Counted from the first letter of the stretch, positions 7,232-14,420 are shown. The stretch: DNA of 14,420 nt from Chloroflexota bacterium (GCA_003520455.1 DOUV01000289.1:1-14420), one strand, 5' to 3'. Notes: generated by a model from the sequence alone, not told the origin. Numbers and translations: made by a program.

Positions 7232-7861
7232 TCAGCGCTCACCTGCCTGTGTGAGCCCGAGCGCCGCCAGAGCAGCGCTCGTAGACTCAATCTCCGTGTG
7301 ATGAATGCCGCGGATGCCCAGCCCCTGCGCCACCTCCACAAACATGGCCCGATCGTCGATGTAGGCGACCGCCTCCGGCGGCACCTGGGCGATGTCCAGG
7401 GCCATGCGATAGATATCTTCATCTGGCTTGCGGTAGTGGACGAAGCACGAAGAGACGAAGCAATCTATCAACGACCCCAGCTCGAACGTGCGAATGCGGT
7501 GGACCGTGAGCTCGCGCCCCTCGTTGCTGACCGCTGCAATTTTGAGGTGGTAGCGCGCTTTGAGGTCGCGGACCAACTCGATCATCTCCGGATAGGGCCG
7601 AGACTGGGCGAACATGAACGCCCGGAACGCCTCCGGCGAGAAGGGGCGCGGCTGGTAGAAAACCACCCGCTCCAAATACGCATCCAGGCTCAGCTTGCCC
7701 TCCTCGTAGGTATCAAAGGTCAGGTGGTGGCGCTCATTCATCTCCTCGTAATTCAGGCCGAAGGTCTCCGCCGCCCGTTGCCGCATGTGGTGGTCCCAGC
7801 CGTTGGTGAGCAAGACGCCACCGATGTCGAGGAACAGGGCCCTGATTGGTGCCGTGATCAT
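7232..7861 (-). CDS. HAD-superfamily hydrolase (subfamily IA, YihX-like), probable sugar phosphatase
   Basis: The 209-residue protein carries the HAD motifs: I, FLDIGGVL with nucleophile D12; II, AAVSNEG with S112; III, K145 in HYRKPDEDIY; IV, AYIDDRAMF with D169-D170. A helical cap of subfamily IA type lies between motifs I and II. The usual second Asp of motif I (D+2) is Gly14, as in the YihX-like branch of phosphatases (DLGNV in E. coli YihX, which acts on glucose-1-phosphate), so this is not by itself a sign of inactivity. The start at 7861 is 2 nt after the tal-pgi stop, giving a tight operon. A sugar phosphate is a reasonable substrate from context, but that is inference; the family is broad and promiscuous. 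Confidence 0.88.
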   Translation of the reverse strand: MITAPIRALFLDIGGVLLTNGWDHHMRQRAAETFGLNYEEMNERHHLTFDTYEEGKLSLDAYLERVVFYQPRPFSPEAFRAFMFAQSRPYPEMIELVRDLKARYHLKIAAVSNEGRELTVHRIRTFELGSLIDCFVSSCFVHYRKPDEDIYRMALDIAQVPPEAVAYIDDRAMFVEVAQGLGIRGIHHTEIESTSAALAALGLTQAGER

Positions 7862-7863
7862 AG

Positions 7864-10698
7864 TCAGCCTCGATCCAGCGCAGTGGCAAGAATCCGCTGG
7901 AGCGCGGCCAGGCCGGTACCCACCTCGCTTCCCAGGTCGACCCGCACGGCCCGCCGCCCATGCTTGCGAAGAGCCTCCAGGTCGCCCAGAGCCTGAGCAT
8001 GCTTCAAGACCCCGAAGGTGTAGGGTTGCCCCGGAATGGGAGCCTCTTCGGCGTCATCGGCGGTCAGTAGCAAAAAGAGGCCGGTATTCGGGCCGCCCTT
8101 GTGGAACTGGCCGGTGGAGTGCAGGTACCGTGGGCCGTAACCGAGGGTCGTGGCCAGGTGCAGGCGGTCCCGCAGGTGCAGGCGCATGGCCTCGAGCGCG
8201 TGCTCGGTGGCCGCGTTCTCGGTCAGGTAGGCCAGCAGGGCGACGTAATCGCCGGGGCGCGCCTGGGCCAGAAACTGCGCCACTGTCTCCGATGCACTTC
8301 GAGCGGTCTCCGGGGCGTACAGGCGCACTGAATCTTCCACCAGGCTGGGTTGCTCCTCGGGCAACTGGCCCTGCGCGCGAACCACTGTCAGGAGGCGGTT
8401 GGTGTTGTTCTTGCTCTCCTGCACGTTGGGCTGGTCGAAGGCGTTGATGCCCAGGATGGCCCCGGCTGTCGCCGTGGCAATCTCCCAGCGGAAGAACTCC
8501 TGTCCCACGTCCAGGCGATCGTCCATCCGGACTGTCACCACCGGTTGCCCGGCCTCGCGCAGCGCGGCGACGCCCCGCTCGAGCGCCTGATCGACCTCGC
8601 CCGCCAGGCGGACGTAAACGAAGAGCCGGTCGCTTCCGTAGGCCGAAGGCGCGCCGAGGGGCTCACCGGCCACCGGCAGGAGCCCGGTCCCTTCCTTGCC
8701 GGTGCTCTCGGCCAGAAGCTGCTCCAGCCACATCCCCAGCGTGGCGATCGCTTCTGGCATCAGGAAAGTGACCTTGTCGCGCCCGCGCCGGACCAGTTCG
8801 CCCAGCACGGCCCCCAGAACCACGCCGGGGTTTTCCCGCACCGGAACACAGGAGGCGCAGGCATGCACCATCCTCAAGACCCGCAGCAGCACCTCCGAGA
8901 CATCCACCCCCAGCAGGGCCGCCGGCACGAGCCCAAAGTAGGAGAGGGCCGAGTACCGCCCGCCGATGTCGGGGAAGTTGAGAAACGTCTGGCGAAAGCC
9001 TCGCTCCTGGGCGAGTTTCACTAACGGCGTGTTAGGATCGGTGATCGCCACGAAGTTTTCGCCCGCCCGGTCGCCCTTGAGCGCCTTGACCCTGGCGTAA
9101 AAATAGTCCCCAAAGGCGAGGGGTTCAGCGGTTGTCCCCGACTTGCTGGCGACGAGAAAGAGGGTGTCCGCGAGAGGCACCGCTCGTTCGATCTCCAGGA
9201 TGGTGGTAGGGTCGGTGGTGTCAAGGACCGTCAGCGGCAGCCCGTTCCCGCCCGGCTCAAACGTGCGCTCAAAAACCAGCGGGGCCAGACTGCTGCCCCC
9301 CATGCCCATGTGCACCACATGGCGAACGCCTGCCGCCCTTACATCGGCGACGAAATCGCTGAGGTAGCTCAGGCTCTCCTCCATCTTTTCGGCTACGTGC
9401 AACCAGCCTAAGGCATTGCGGATCACCTCCTGGTCGGCCGGACCTGTCTTCCACAGGCTCGGGTCCTTGTGCCACAGACGGTCGCTCAAATGCTCCTCTT
9501 CCAGGCTGGCGATTCGTTCCTGGACAGCCGCTGTGTCACCATTCAGGTCGAGCACCTGGCGATCCAGCGGCTCTTTCAGAGCAGCGGCGCGCTTCACCTT
9601 CAGTGTGTCCATCAAGCGATCGTAGGAGACGGCAAACTTGTGTACCCCTTCGTCTTCCAACTGTTGGGTCACTGCATTCAGGTCAATCCCGACCTCGGGG
9701 AGACGCTGCAGTACCCGCTGGGCGGCCGGTAGACCTTCCTCGAGCCGGGGGGCGGGGTTGCCGTGATCGCGGTAGGCGTTCAGGGTCTCCAGGGGAAGGG
9801 TGTTGACTGTGTCCAGCCCGATCAGTGCCTCCACATACTTCACATCGCTGTAGGCCGGGTTCTTCGTACTGGTGCTGGCCCAAAGAAGTCGCTGGGCGCG
9901 CGCCCCGCGGGCGGCCAGCCCCCGGAACCGCTCGCCGGCAAAGAGTTCTTGGTAGATCTGGTACGCCACCCTGGCGCTGGCGATCGCCACCTGACCGTGG
10001 AGGCTAGCGGCGATCTCGCCCTTGCGGCCGCCGGTCTGGATCACCTTCTCTAGCTTGGGGTCAACCAGCACGTCGATCCGGCTGAGGAAGAAGCTCGCCA
10101 CGGAGGCGACGCGATCGAGAGGCTTGCCCTGAGCCCCCCGGGCTTCCAGACCCGTGAGGTAGGCCTCGGCCACCTCGCGGTAGCGCGGCAGGCCGAAGAG
10201 GAGGGTCACGTTGACGTTGATGCCCTCGGCAGTGAGCTGCTGGATCGCCGGCAGCCCTTCGCGGGTAGCGGGTACCTTGATCATCACGTTGGGCCGGTCC
10301 AGCTCTGCCCAGAATCGCCGCGCTTCGGCGATGGTACCGGCGGTGTCGTGAGCGAGAGCGGGAGCGACCTCCAGACTGACGAAACCATGCTGGCCCTCCG
10401 TCCGCTCATACATCGGGCGGAAGAGATCGGCCGCCCGCTGCACGTCCTCCACCCCGAGTGCTTCGTAGATGTCGGCCTCCTTTTTGTTGTCCAACGCCAG
10501 CACCCGGACGGCCTGGTCGTAATCGTGGCTGCCGCTGATCGCCTTCTCCAGAATGGATGGATTGACGGTGACACCTCGTAGCCCATCCTCTTCGATAAGT
10601 TGCGCCAGTTCTCCGGTGACCAGCATCCCGCGGCGGATGGTATCCAACCAGATGCTCTGGCCAAAGGTTTGAAGCTTCAGCAAGGGATTCTCTTCCAT
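7864..10698 (-). CDS. tal-pgi: Bifunctional transaldolase / glucose-6-phosphate isomerase
   Basis: This 944-residue fusion joins two enzymes. Residues about 1-365 are transaldolase: QSIWLDTIRRG (14-24), GVTVNPSILEKAI (42-54), Schiff-base lysine K141 in NVMIKVPATREGL, and STSTKNPAYSDVKYVE (275-290). Residues about 390-944 are glucose-6-phosphate isomerase: HMGMGGSSLAP (463-473), FLVASKSGTTAEPL (514-527), GGRYSALSYFGL (579-590), the active-site E664 in QLLAESTGKEGTG, and GINAFDQPNVQESKNNT (750-766). It would interconvert sedoheptulose-7-phosphate and fructose-6-phosphate, then fructose-6- and glucose-6-phosphate. The start at 10698 has AAGGAG at 10707-10712, 8 nt away. The frame is uninterrupted across the junction, so the fusion is real and complete. 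The HAD phosphatase follows 2 nt behind. Confidence 0.97.
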   Translation of the reverse strand: MEENPLLKLQTFGQSIWLDTIRRGMLVTGELAQLIEEDGLRGVTVNPSILEKAISGSHDYDQAVRVLALDNKKEADIYEALGVEDVQRAADLFRPMYERTEGQHGFVSLEVAPALAHDTAGTIAEARRFWAELDRPNVMIKVPATREGLPAIQQLTAEGINVNVTLLFGLPRYREVAEAYLTGLEARGAQGKPLDRVASVASFFLSRIDVLVDPKLEKVIQTGGRKGEIAASLHGQVAIASARVAYQIYQELFAGERFRGLAARGARAQRLLWASTSTKNPAYSDVKYVEALIGLDTVNTLPLETLNAYRDHGNPAPRLEEGLPAAQRVLQRLPEVGIDLNAVTQQLEDEGVHKFAVSYDRLMDTLKVKRAAALKEPLDRQVLDLNGDTAAVQERIASLEEEHLSDRLWHKDPSLWKTGPADQEVIRNALGWLHVAEKMEESLSYLSDFVADVRAAGVRHVVHMGMGGSSLAPLVFERTFEPGGNGLPLTVLDTTDPTTILEIERAVPLADTLFLVASKSGTTAEPLAFGDYFYARVKALKGDRAGENFVAITDPNTPLVKLAQERGFRQTFLNFPDIGGRYSALSYFGLVPAALLGVDVSEVLLRVLRMVHACASCVPVRENPGVVLGAVLGELVRRGRDKVTFLMPEAIATLGMWLEQLLAESTGKEGTGLLPVAGEPLGAPSAYGSDRLFVYVRLAGEVDQALERGVAALREAGQPVVTVRMDDRLDVGQEFFRWEIATATAGAILGINAFDQPNVQESKNNTNRLLTVVRAQGQLPEEQPSLVEDSVRLYAPETARSASETVAQFLAQARPGDYVALLAYLTENAATEHALEAMRLHLRDRLHLATTLGYGPRYLHSTGQFHKGGPNTGLFLLLTADDAEEAPIPGQPYTFGVLKHAQALGDLEALRKHGRRAVRVDLGSEVGTGLAALQRILATALDRG

Positions 10699-10953
10699 AG
10701 GATCTACTCCTTCATTCCCTCATTTTCGAGTCAGGAACTCATCTGCATCAGTGATCTGGGCTACAATTTTCGCGGTCGCACCGCACGTATCGGTGCGACG
10801 GGTTGCGGTGGCGCGTCTCCCACCGCATAATACCTGTAGAGCCAGCGTTGGACTGCCTTCCAACGACGCGCCCGGGTCCATCCTGAGCACAGCGAAGGAC
10901 CCGGACAGGGCTCTCGTCAGTGTACCTGTGATCTCGGCCGTGGGTGACTGATA
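10699..10953. other. Palindrome-dense intergenic region between gap and tal-pgi
   Basis: Three inverted repeats lie in these 255 bases: GTCGCACCG/CGGTGCGAC (10775-10783 with 10791-10799), TGCGGTGG/CCACCGCA (10804-10811 with 10820-10827) and CCGGGTCC/GGACCCGG (10872-10879 with 10897-10904). The last encloses CCTGAGCACAGCGAAGG, related to a second copy upstream of gap. One or more probably form the 3' end of the gap transcript; none has a U-run on the minus strand. The tal-pgi ribosome binding site (10707-10712) is at the far end. No promoter is clear. Confidence 0.6.
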
Positions 10954-11973
10954 CTATCCCGCCGGCGCGGGCTCGAAAGCCTTCGCCAGTCGTACCGCCT
11001 CCCGGACCATCTGGTTGCTATACCCCCATTCGTTGTCGTACCAACTCATCACCTTGACGAGGTCCCCATCTACCACCTGGGTCATCCCCAAATCCACGAT
11101 TGACGCCCGGGAATCTTGGATGATATCAGATGAGACGATCGGATCCTCCGAGACCCCCAGAATGTCCTTGTACCGTTCGCTGGCCGCTTCTTCTTTGAAC
11201 ACTCGATTTACCTCTTCCACGGTCGTTTTCCGCTCGGTCAGGAAGACGATGTCGGCGAGGGAGCCGACCGGAACGGGGCCGCGTACTGCCACCCCATCGA
11301 ACCGGCCCGTGTACTGCGGAAGGGCTTTGCTCGTTGCAATGGCGGCGCCGGTTGACGTGGGGACAAAATTGGCGGCCCCTGCCCTTCCCCGTCGCATATG
11401 CTTGTTGGGCGCATCAACGAGCGTCTGCGAGGCAGTATACGCATGAATAGTGGTCAGGAGAGCCTTCTTCACGCCAATTCTCCGTCCCATAATTTCGACG
11501 ACGGGCGTAATACAATTCGTGGTGCAGCTGGCACAGGATATGATCTGTGCTGTTCCTTCCTCGGGCCGGTTGACACCGTGGACCACGGTGGCGACATCTT
11601 CACTCTTCGTCGGAGCAGAGAGAATCACATTCTTCGCCCCGGCCTCGATATGTTTGGCCAGATCTTTTCGCCTGGTGAAAACACCGGTGCATTCAAACAC
11701 AATGTCAACCCCCAGCGCGCCCCACGGTAGCTGAGCAGGATCTTTTTCACTGAATAGCTTGTACCGCTTGCCGTCGATGATTAAGTCATCGCCTTCGCTT
11801 GCCACCGTTTTCTCGTATCTACCGTAGACCGTGTCGTATTTGAGCAAGTAGGCGATATTCTCGGGTGGCACGATATCATTCGCTGCCACGAGCTCTAATT
11901 CAGGAGTATCGAGCATGATCTTCAATGCTGCCCTCCCGATTCTCCCTAACCCATTGATTGCAACCCTGGTCAT
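10954..11973 (-). CDS. gap: Glyceraldehyde-3-phosphate dehydrogenase, type I
   Basis: The 339-residue enzyme oxidises and phosphorylates glyceraldehyde-3-phosphate to 1,3-bisphosphoglycerate in glycolysis. INGLGRIGR (6-14) is the dinucleotide-binding loop, with D33 in AANDI favouring NAD. The catalytic C150 lies in SCASCTTNC and its partner H177 in TTIHAYTASQ. RRGRAGAANFVPTSTGAA (194-211) and the C-terminal SWYDNEWGYSNQM are classical. The S-loop reads TASQTLVDAPNKHMRRG, a less common form than TNDQ..LD.PH.DLRR, typical of a divergent branch rather than damage. The start at 11973 is certain: AAGGAGGT at 11979-11986 ends 5 nt upstream. Neighbouring tal-pgi is separated by 255 nt of palindromes, so gap may be its own transcription unit. 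Confidence 0.97.
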   Translation of the reverse strand: MTRVAINGLGRIGRAALKIMLDTPELELVAANDIVPPENIAYLLKYDTVYGRYEKTVASEGDDLIIDGKRYKLFSEKDPAQLPWGALGVDIVFECTGVFTRRKDLAKHIEAGAKNVILSAPTKSEDVATVVHGVNRPEEGTAQIISCASCTTNCITPVVEIMGRRIGVKKALLTTIHAYTASQTLVDAPNKHMRRGRAGAANFVPTSTGAAIATSKALPQYTGRFDGVAVRGPVPVGSLADIVFLTERKTTVEEVNRVFKEEAASERYKDILGVSEDPIVSSDIIQDSRASIVDLGMTQVVDGDLVKVMSWYDNEWGYSNQMVREAVRLAKAFEPAPAG

Positions 11974-12016
11974 GGTTTACCTCCTTCTGTGGGTTTGTTC
12001 TACTCCCGTGCTTGCC

Positions 12017-12041
12017 ACTCTGAACGCAGTGAAGGGTCTCT
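12017..12041. repeat. Degenerate copy of a CCTGAGCGCAGCGAAGG-like repeat
   Basis: CTCTGAACGCAGTGAAGGGT here resembles CCTGAGCACAGCGAAGGAC at about 10883-10901; roughly two thirds of aligned bases agree. One copy lies upstream and one downstream of gap, in the same orientation. It may belong to a dispersed intergenic repeat family; two diverged copies are weak evidence. Confidence 0.3.
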
Positions 12042-12741
12042 GAAGGGCGCAGGAAGAAGCCTGCCACTGTCAGACCGGCAACGCCAGAGACAGACCCTTT
12101 CATAGTTGGTACCAGCAGAAACTGGGCCACAGGCAGGGAGGCAAGTTCTGAAAGGATTTCAACCGAGCCGCTGCGTCCCCGTTCCACTCCCCCGTCTCCT
12201 CGACCCGAACGTCCCGCTGGATTGACGGCTGCCAGAACGTCGAAGAGGCTTACTGCTTGGGGTGAGCGTCCCGTTGTTGCAGCGGCGGTCCCCAGCGGTT
12301 CTATGCCGTTGAATCGAGGACAGCCAGCCAGTCGAAATCGGTGAAGCTTTGAGGCGTGAGTGCGAAGGAGGTCGGGTTCTTCATACTGCCCGAGCGAGTC
12401 GGAAGAGCTGCGATTGCCGAGGTTGGAAGCCCTTTGTTTCGATATCTTACGGGAAAAACAGGGCAATGCTACCTCATTCAAGCGTGGGACAGCTTGCACA
12501 CGAAGGTCTCTTTTTACGCCACCGAAGGGCTTTACAGGCAATTCACAGGCTGCGTTTTGGGTTCCGAAAACAGAACGGTAAGGTCTCGAGTCAGTTCAGG
12601 GAGGCGACCAGGGCCAGGCAGAGTGATACAACCCTACACGCGGGTGACCGGCAAAGGGACGTCGCCCCAACGCCGCGCGAACGACGAATGGGCGTGGTTC
12701 GGCGGGTTGCGAGACGGCCGTTCCCCGCCGGATGGCCAGGG

Positions 12742-12781
12742 TTCAGCCCTGCGCTGGCGGGCAGCAGAGGAAAGCGCTGAA
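12742..12781. other. Nested stem in the gene-free interval
   Basis: TTCAGC (12742-12747) pairs with GCTGAA (12776-12781), and inside it CTGC (12749-12752) pairs with GCAG (12761-12764). A separate 7-bp stem lies just upstream (12700-12730). This clustering is compatible with a structured RNA, but short GC stems are frequent in GC-rich DNA. Confidence 0.25.
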
Positions 12782-13039
12782 ATGCCAACGATTTCGCGCA
12801 CCGCCCGCGGTCGGCTGGAACTCGTTGTTGGGCGGGGAGTCGGGGACGCAGGCGTTCAGAGATAGCAGCCTGCCATCGGTGAGGCCGTGGATACGTTGTG
12901 CCAGCGCAAACCTGGCAAGTTCCCCGAAGGCCGCACCGCGCCAGGCTTTGGATTGCTATTCTCGGCACCCCTCGACGCTTCCTCCTCTTGCTCTGGACGC
13001 GATGTCACTGCGTCACTTACTTGTCCGCGCGCCGGGTCT

Positions 13040-13486
13040 TCAGCTTCCACGCCAGGCAACCGAGCGGGCATGGGCTGATCTGCTCTCTCCCTCAATCCCC
13101 CAGCTCACGATTCGCTGGGGTCTGATGCGGAACATCTCAGGGTCAAAGCCCGGCATAATCTCGGTACCACCGGTTTCTAACACCGCGGCCACCCCGCGGA
13201 TCTCGATCCCGCGGACCCTCCATGGATTGACCGATTGTATATCGTCGACCACAAATGCCACGCGGGGATTGCGAAGGACATCCCGGAACTTCTTACGCGT
13301 GGCAAAGGCGTGGCCGCCGATGTCGATCGTGTCCAAGTCCGGGTTGTACCGGAACCCGACGGGCACGACATGTGGCTGACCGTCCGGGCCGACCGTGGCG
13401 AGGCGACCCAGCCGTTGGTGCTCCAGATAGGTACGCTCGGCGGGCGTGAAGACGCTGCTTTTCCCATCTTGGGTGGCGGTTGACAT
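13040..13486 (-). CDS. PPOX-class (pyridoxamine 5'-phosphate oxidase-like) F420-type oxidoreductase
   Basis: The 148-residue protein is a split beta-barrel of the pyridoxamine 5'-phosphate oxidase superfamily, of the group annotated as probable F420-dependent enzymes (MSMEG_5819-like). Visible features: RLGRLATVGPDGQPHVVPVG (25-44), YNPDLDTIDIGG (47-58), FATRKKFRDVLRNPRVAFVV (61-80), the NPWRVRGIEIRG strand (87-98) and PGFDPEMFRIRPQRIVSWGI (112-131). Such proteins bind F420 or a flavin and reduce small molecules; the substrate is unknown. ATG 13486 is chosen because AGGAG lies 8 nt upstream; an ATG two codons earlier is too close to it, and the frame to 13573 adds residues unlike the family. 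The 214 nt upstream, to the DUF2277 stop, hold only short repeats (TTCGGAC twice, CCGAAC/GTTCGG). Confidence 0.88.
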   Translation of the reverse strand: MSTATQDGKSSVFTPAERTYLEHQRLGRLATVGPDGQPHVVPVGFRYNPDLDTIDIGGHAFATRKKFRDVLRNPRVAFVVDDIQSVNPWRVRGIEIRGVAAVLETGGTEIMPGFDPEMFRIRPQRIVSWGIEGESRSAHARSVAWRGS

Positions 13487-13700
13487 TCCCATCGCTCCTA
13501 TCGTCATTGGCGCCATGCACGGGTCAATCGGACTGCGCGCAACACACGATCCACATGGCGCACGCACGACCATACTACACCCACACCCCGAACGTCACGC
13601 GCCGTTCGGACAACTGTCTACCGAACTTTCGGACAGGTATCAGCCACTATTCTACCCCTGTTGCGATATGGAGATCATGCCGAGAGCTCCATTGCATCAT

Positions 13701-13970
13701 TCACCCGGAAAACCGCTGTGCAGCGCGGGCACGCGCCTTAGCCATCTCTTCTGCGCGATTCTTCGGTGGTGCGTTCGTCTCAAGCGAGGCAAGCAGGTTC
13801 GTGGAGACTGCTGTTATCGCGTCAACGGCAGCAAGGAAGGCAGCCTCGTTGGCTTTCGATGGTTTGTCGAAGCCGCTAATCTTTCGCACGAACTGTAATG
13901 CGGCGGCGCGAATTTCTTCGTCGGTCACAGGCGGGTCGAAATTGAAGAGCGTCTTGATGTTTCGACACAT
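13701..13970 (-). CDS. DUF2277 family protein
   Basis: The 89-residue product begins MCRNIKTLFNFDPP, the characteristic opening of DUF2277, followed by VTDEEIRAAALQFVRKISGF (15-34) and ANEAAFLAAVDAITAVSTNL (40-59), ending with an Ala/Arg-rich tail. It is a small, soluble, helical protein of unknown function found in varied bacteria. Family members start with MCRNI, which supports ATG 13970; AAGGGG lies 6 nt upstream of it, whereas the ATG at 13976 abuts that site. Length is typical for the family. It is 214 nt upstream of the PPOX gene on the same strand; joint transcription is possible but not shown. Confidence 0.9.
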   Translation of the reverse strand: MCRNIKTLFNFDPPVTDEEIRAAALQFVRKISGFDKPSKANEAAFLAAVDAITAVSTNLLASLETNAPPKNRAEEMAKARARAAQRFSG

Positions 13971-14115
13971 AAGCATCCCCTTGATTTTTCAGAGCCACGG
14001 CTCGAATCAGCTTTCTCATGTGAATTGTCCTTGGCAACGCGGAATCAGGAGTGCGTGACAGTCGGTGACTCGGTCAATCGTGAGGCCGTGCCTGCAGCGC
14101 CCTGGCATGTCGTGT

Positions 14116-14187
14116 CTAGAGCACCGGTCACGTCATCCCGCGGGGGGAGGGCAAAGACTTCCGAAGTCTTGTTCGCAGCCGGTGCTC
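14116..14187 (+). repeat. Palindromic repeat unit A (REP/BIME-like)
   Basis: The unit starts CTAGAGCACCGGTCA, contains the near-palindrome AGACTTCCGAAGTCT (14155-14169; flanked by A/T to give 8-bp arms), and ends CCGGTGCTC (14179-14187), which is the inverse of GAGCACCGG at 14119-14127. This gives an outer 9-bp stem enclosing an inner 8-bp stem. Unit B is an inverted, diverged copy 35 bp away. Confidence 0.65.
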
Positions 14188-14221
14188 GCCTCTGTCACCG
14201 TCGTCGGAGCGCACTGTGGGC

Positions 14222-14274
14222 CAGCACGGTCCCTCCCAGACTTCGGAAGTCTGAGTCCTTGACCGGCGCTCTAG
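14222..14274 (-). repeat. Palindromic repeat unit B, inverted relative to unit A
   Basis: Read on the minus strand it starts CTAGAGCGCCGGTCA (14274-14260; 14 of 15 bases as unit A), contains the identical 15-mer AGACTTCCGAAGTCT (14252-14238) and ends ACCGTGCTG. The first bases include the TAG stop of the complex I subunit gene, so the repeat begins exactly at the end of that coding region. It could fold as the 3' hairpin of that transcript. Confidence 0.65.
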
Positions 14275-14420
14275 GTCAGCCTGGCAGTTGCCTGGATCAA
14301 ATCGATGAGCGGTGTTGGGTAAACGCCGAACCATATGAGGAAGAGTAACAGTACGGCCAAAACCAGACTTGAGGCCAGTGGCAGTGACGGTGCCGCCAGT
14401 CCTTCCTCCTCCACCGGTGG
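14271..14420 (-). CDS. nuoM: NADH-quinone oxidoreductase antiporter-type subunit (NuoM-like), C-terminal fragment
   Basis: A frame open from the window edge to TAG at 14271-14273 gives the last 49 residues. It shows an acidic loop (PPVEEEG), then one long hydrophobic helix (about residues 17-32, ending [20 protein letters not shown]). A final helix followed by GVYP-x-P-L-x-D-L-I is typical of the NuoM end; NuoN and NuoL, or the related Mrp antiporter subunits, are alternatives. The protein is one of the proton-pumping membrane subunits of complex I. The start and the rest of a likely nuo operon lie beyond the right edge. Because only the end is present, the subunit letter is tentative. Confidence 0.65.
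   Translation of the reverse strand, partial: PPVEEEGLAAPSLPLASSLVLAVLLLFLIWFGVYPTPLIDLIQATARLT

Larger units (their letters stand above)
11974..13039. other. 1.07-kb interval without a recognisable gene
   Basis: Between the oxidoreductase stop and the gap start, several overlapping frames are open on both strands (for example 12356-12865 plus, GTG start; 12591-12968 minus), but none has a convincing ribosome binding site, domain or single dominant frame. The interval holds the gap ribosome binding site, an imperfect repeat at 12017-12041, inverted repeats AAGGGTCT/AGACCCTT (12032-12039 with 12092-12099), CGGCGGG/CCCGCCG (12700-12706 with 12724-12730), and a nested stem at 12742-12781. It could be a long leader, a structured RNA, or decayed genes. 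The stretch 12420-12580 is visibly richer in A+T than its surroundings. Confidence 0.55.

Noticed and set aside
11900..12541. A 213-codon minus-strand frame running into gap
   Set aside because: It overlaps the first 74 bases of gap in another frame, across the strong gap ribosome binding site, and has no family character.
12742..12781. Nested stem that recalls the 5' part of HEARO/omega RNAs of IscB elements
   Set aside because: The likeness rests on a short stem only, from memory. There is no IscB or HNH gene nearby, and I cannot run a covariance model search.
12356..12865. A 169-codon plus-strand frame (GTG start) in the gene-free interval
   Set aside because: There is no ribosome binding site, it competes with other open frames over the same bases, and I recognise no domain. 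It stays a possibility but is not called as a gene.
13977..14050. Possible tRNA T-arm (GATTCGAGCC on the minus strand)
   Set aside because: The flanking bases do not form a T-stem or a cloverleaf. No tRNA was supported anywhere in the window.

Overview
The window looks like a chromosomal segment of a GC-rich bacterium, most likely a Chloroflexota member. This is inferred from the tal-pgi fusion, a PPOX-class enzyme of the F420-associated type, a DUF2277 protein and the end of a nuo (complex I) gene. No rRNA or tRNA gene is visible to test it. Every gene I can support reads on the minus strand, so gene order in transcription runs from high to low coordinates.

Right end (14420 to 13040): the last 49 codons of an antiporter-type complex I subunit (NuoM-like). 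Its stop codon lies inside one of two inverted copies of a small palindromic repeat. Then come a DUF2277 protein and a PPOX-class flavin/F420-type oxidoreductase. About 1.07 kb without a recognisable gene follows (13039 to 11974).

Centre (11973 to 5221): a central sugar-phosphate block. It contains gap (glyceraldehyde-3-phosphate dehydrogenase), a 944-residue transaldolase/glucose-6-phosphate isomerase fusion, a HAD phosphatase 2 nt behind it, gnd (6-phosphogluconate dehydrogenase), and, 14 nt behind gnd, the start of a zwf (glucose-6-phosphate dehydrogenase). The zwf keeps its ribosome binding site and first codons but is frameshifted and cut off after about 46 codons. Together these genes once linked glucose-6-phosphate, the oxidative and non-oxidative pentose phosphate pathway and lower glycolysis; the entry enzyme is broken here.

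Left end (4864 to 1): an MFS transporter, a cytoplasmic GH15 glucoamylase/glucodextranase-like enzyme that would release glucose from alpha-glucans, a GNAT acetyltransferase with a clear TATAAT box upstream, and the first 42 codons of an unrecognised gene starting 3 nt after it. A perfect 20-bp inverted repeat with a 4-nt loop sits just ahead of the GH15 gene.

The least ordinary items are the zwf remnant, the paired palindromic repeats beside the complex I gene, the GH15 leader palindrome, and the 1-kb gene-free gap with several inverted repeats. I did not find a CRISPR array, a defence system, a transposase or a phage gene.
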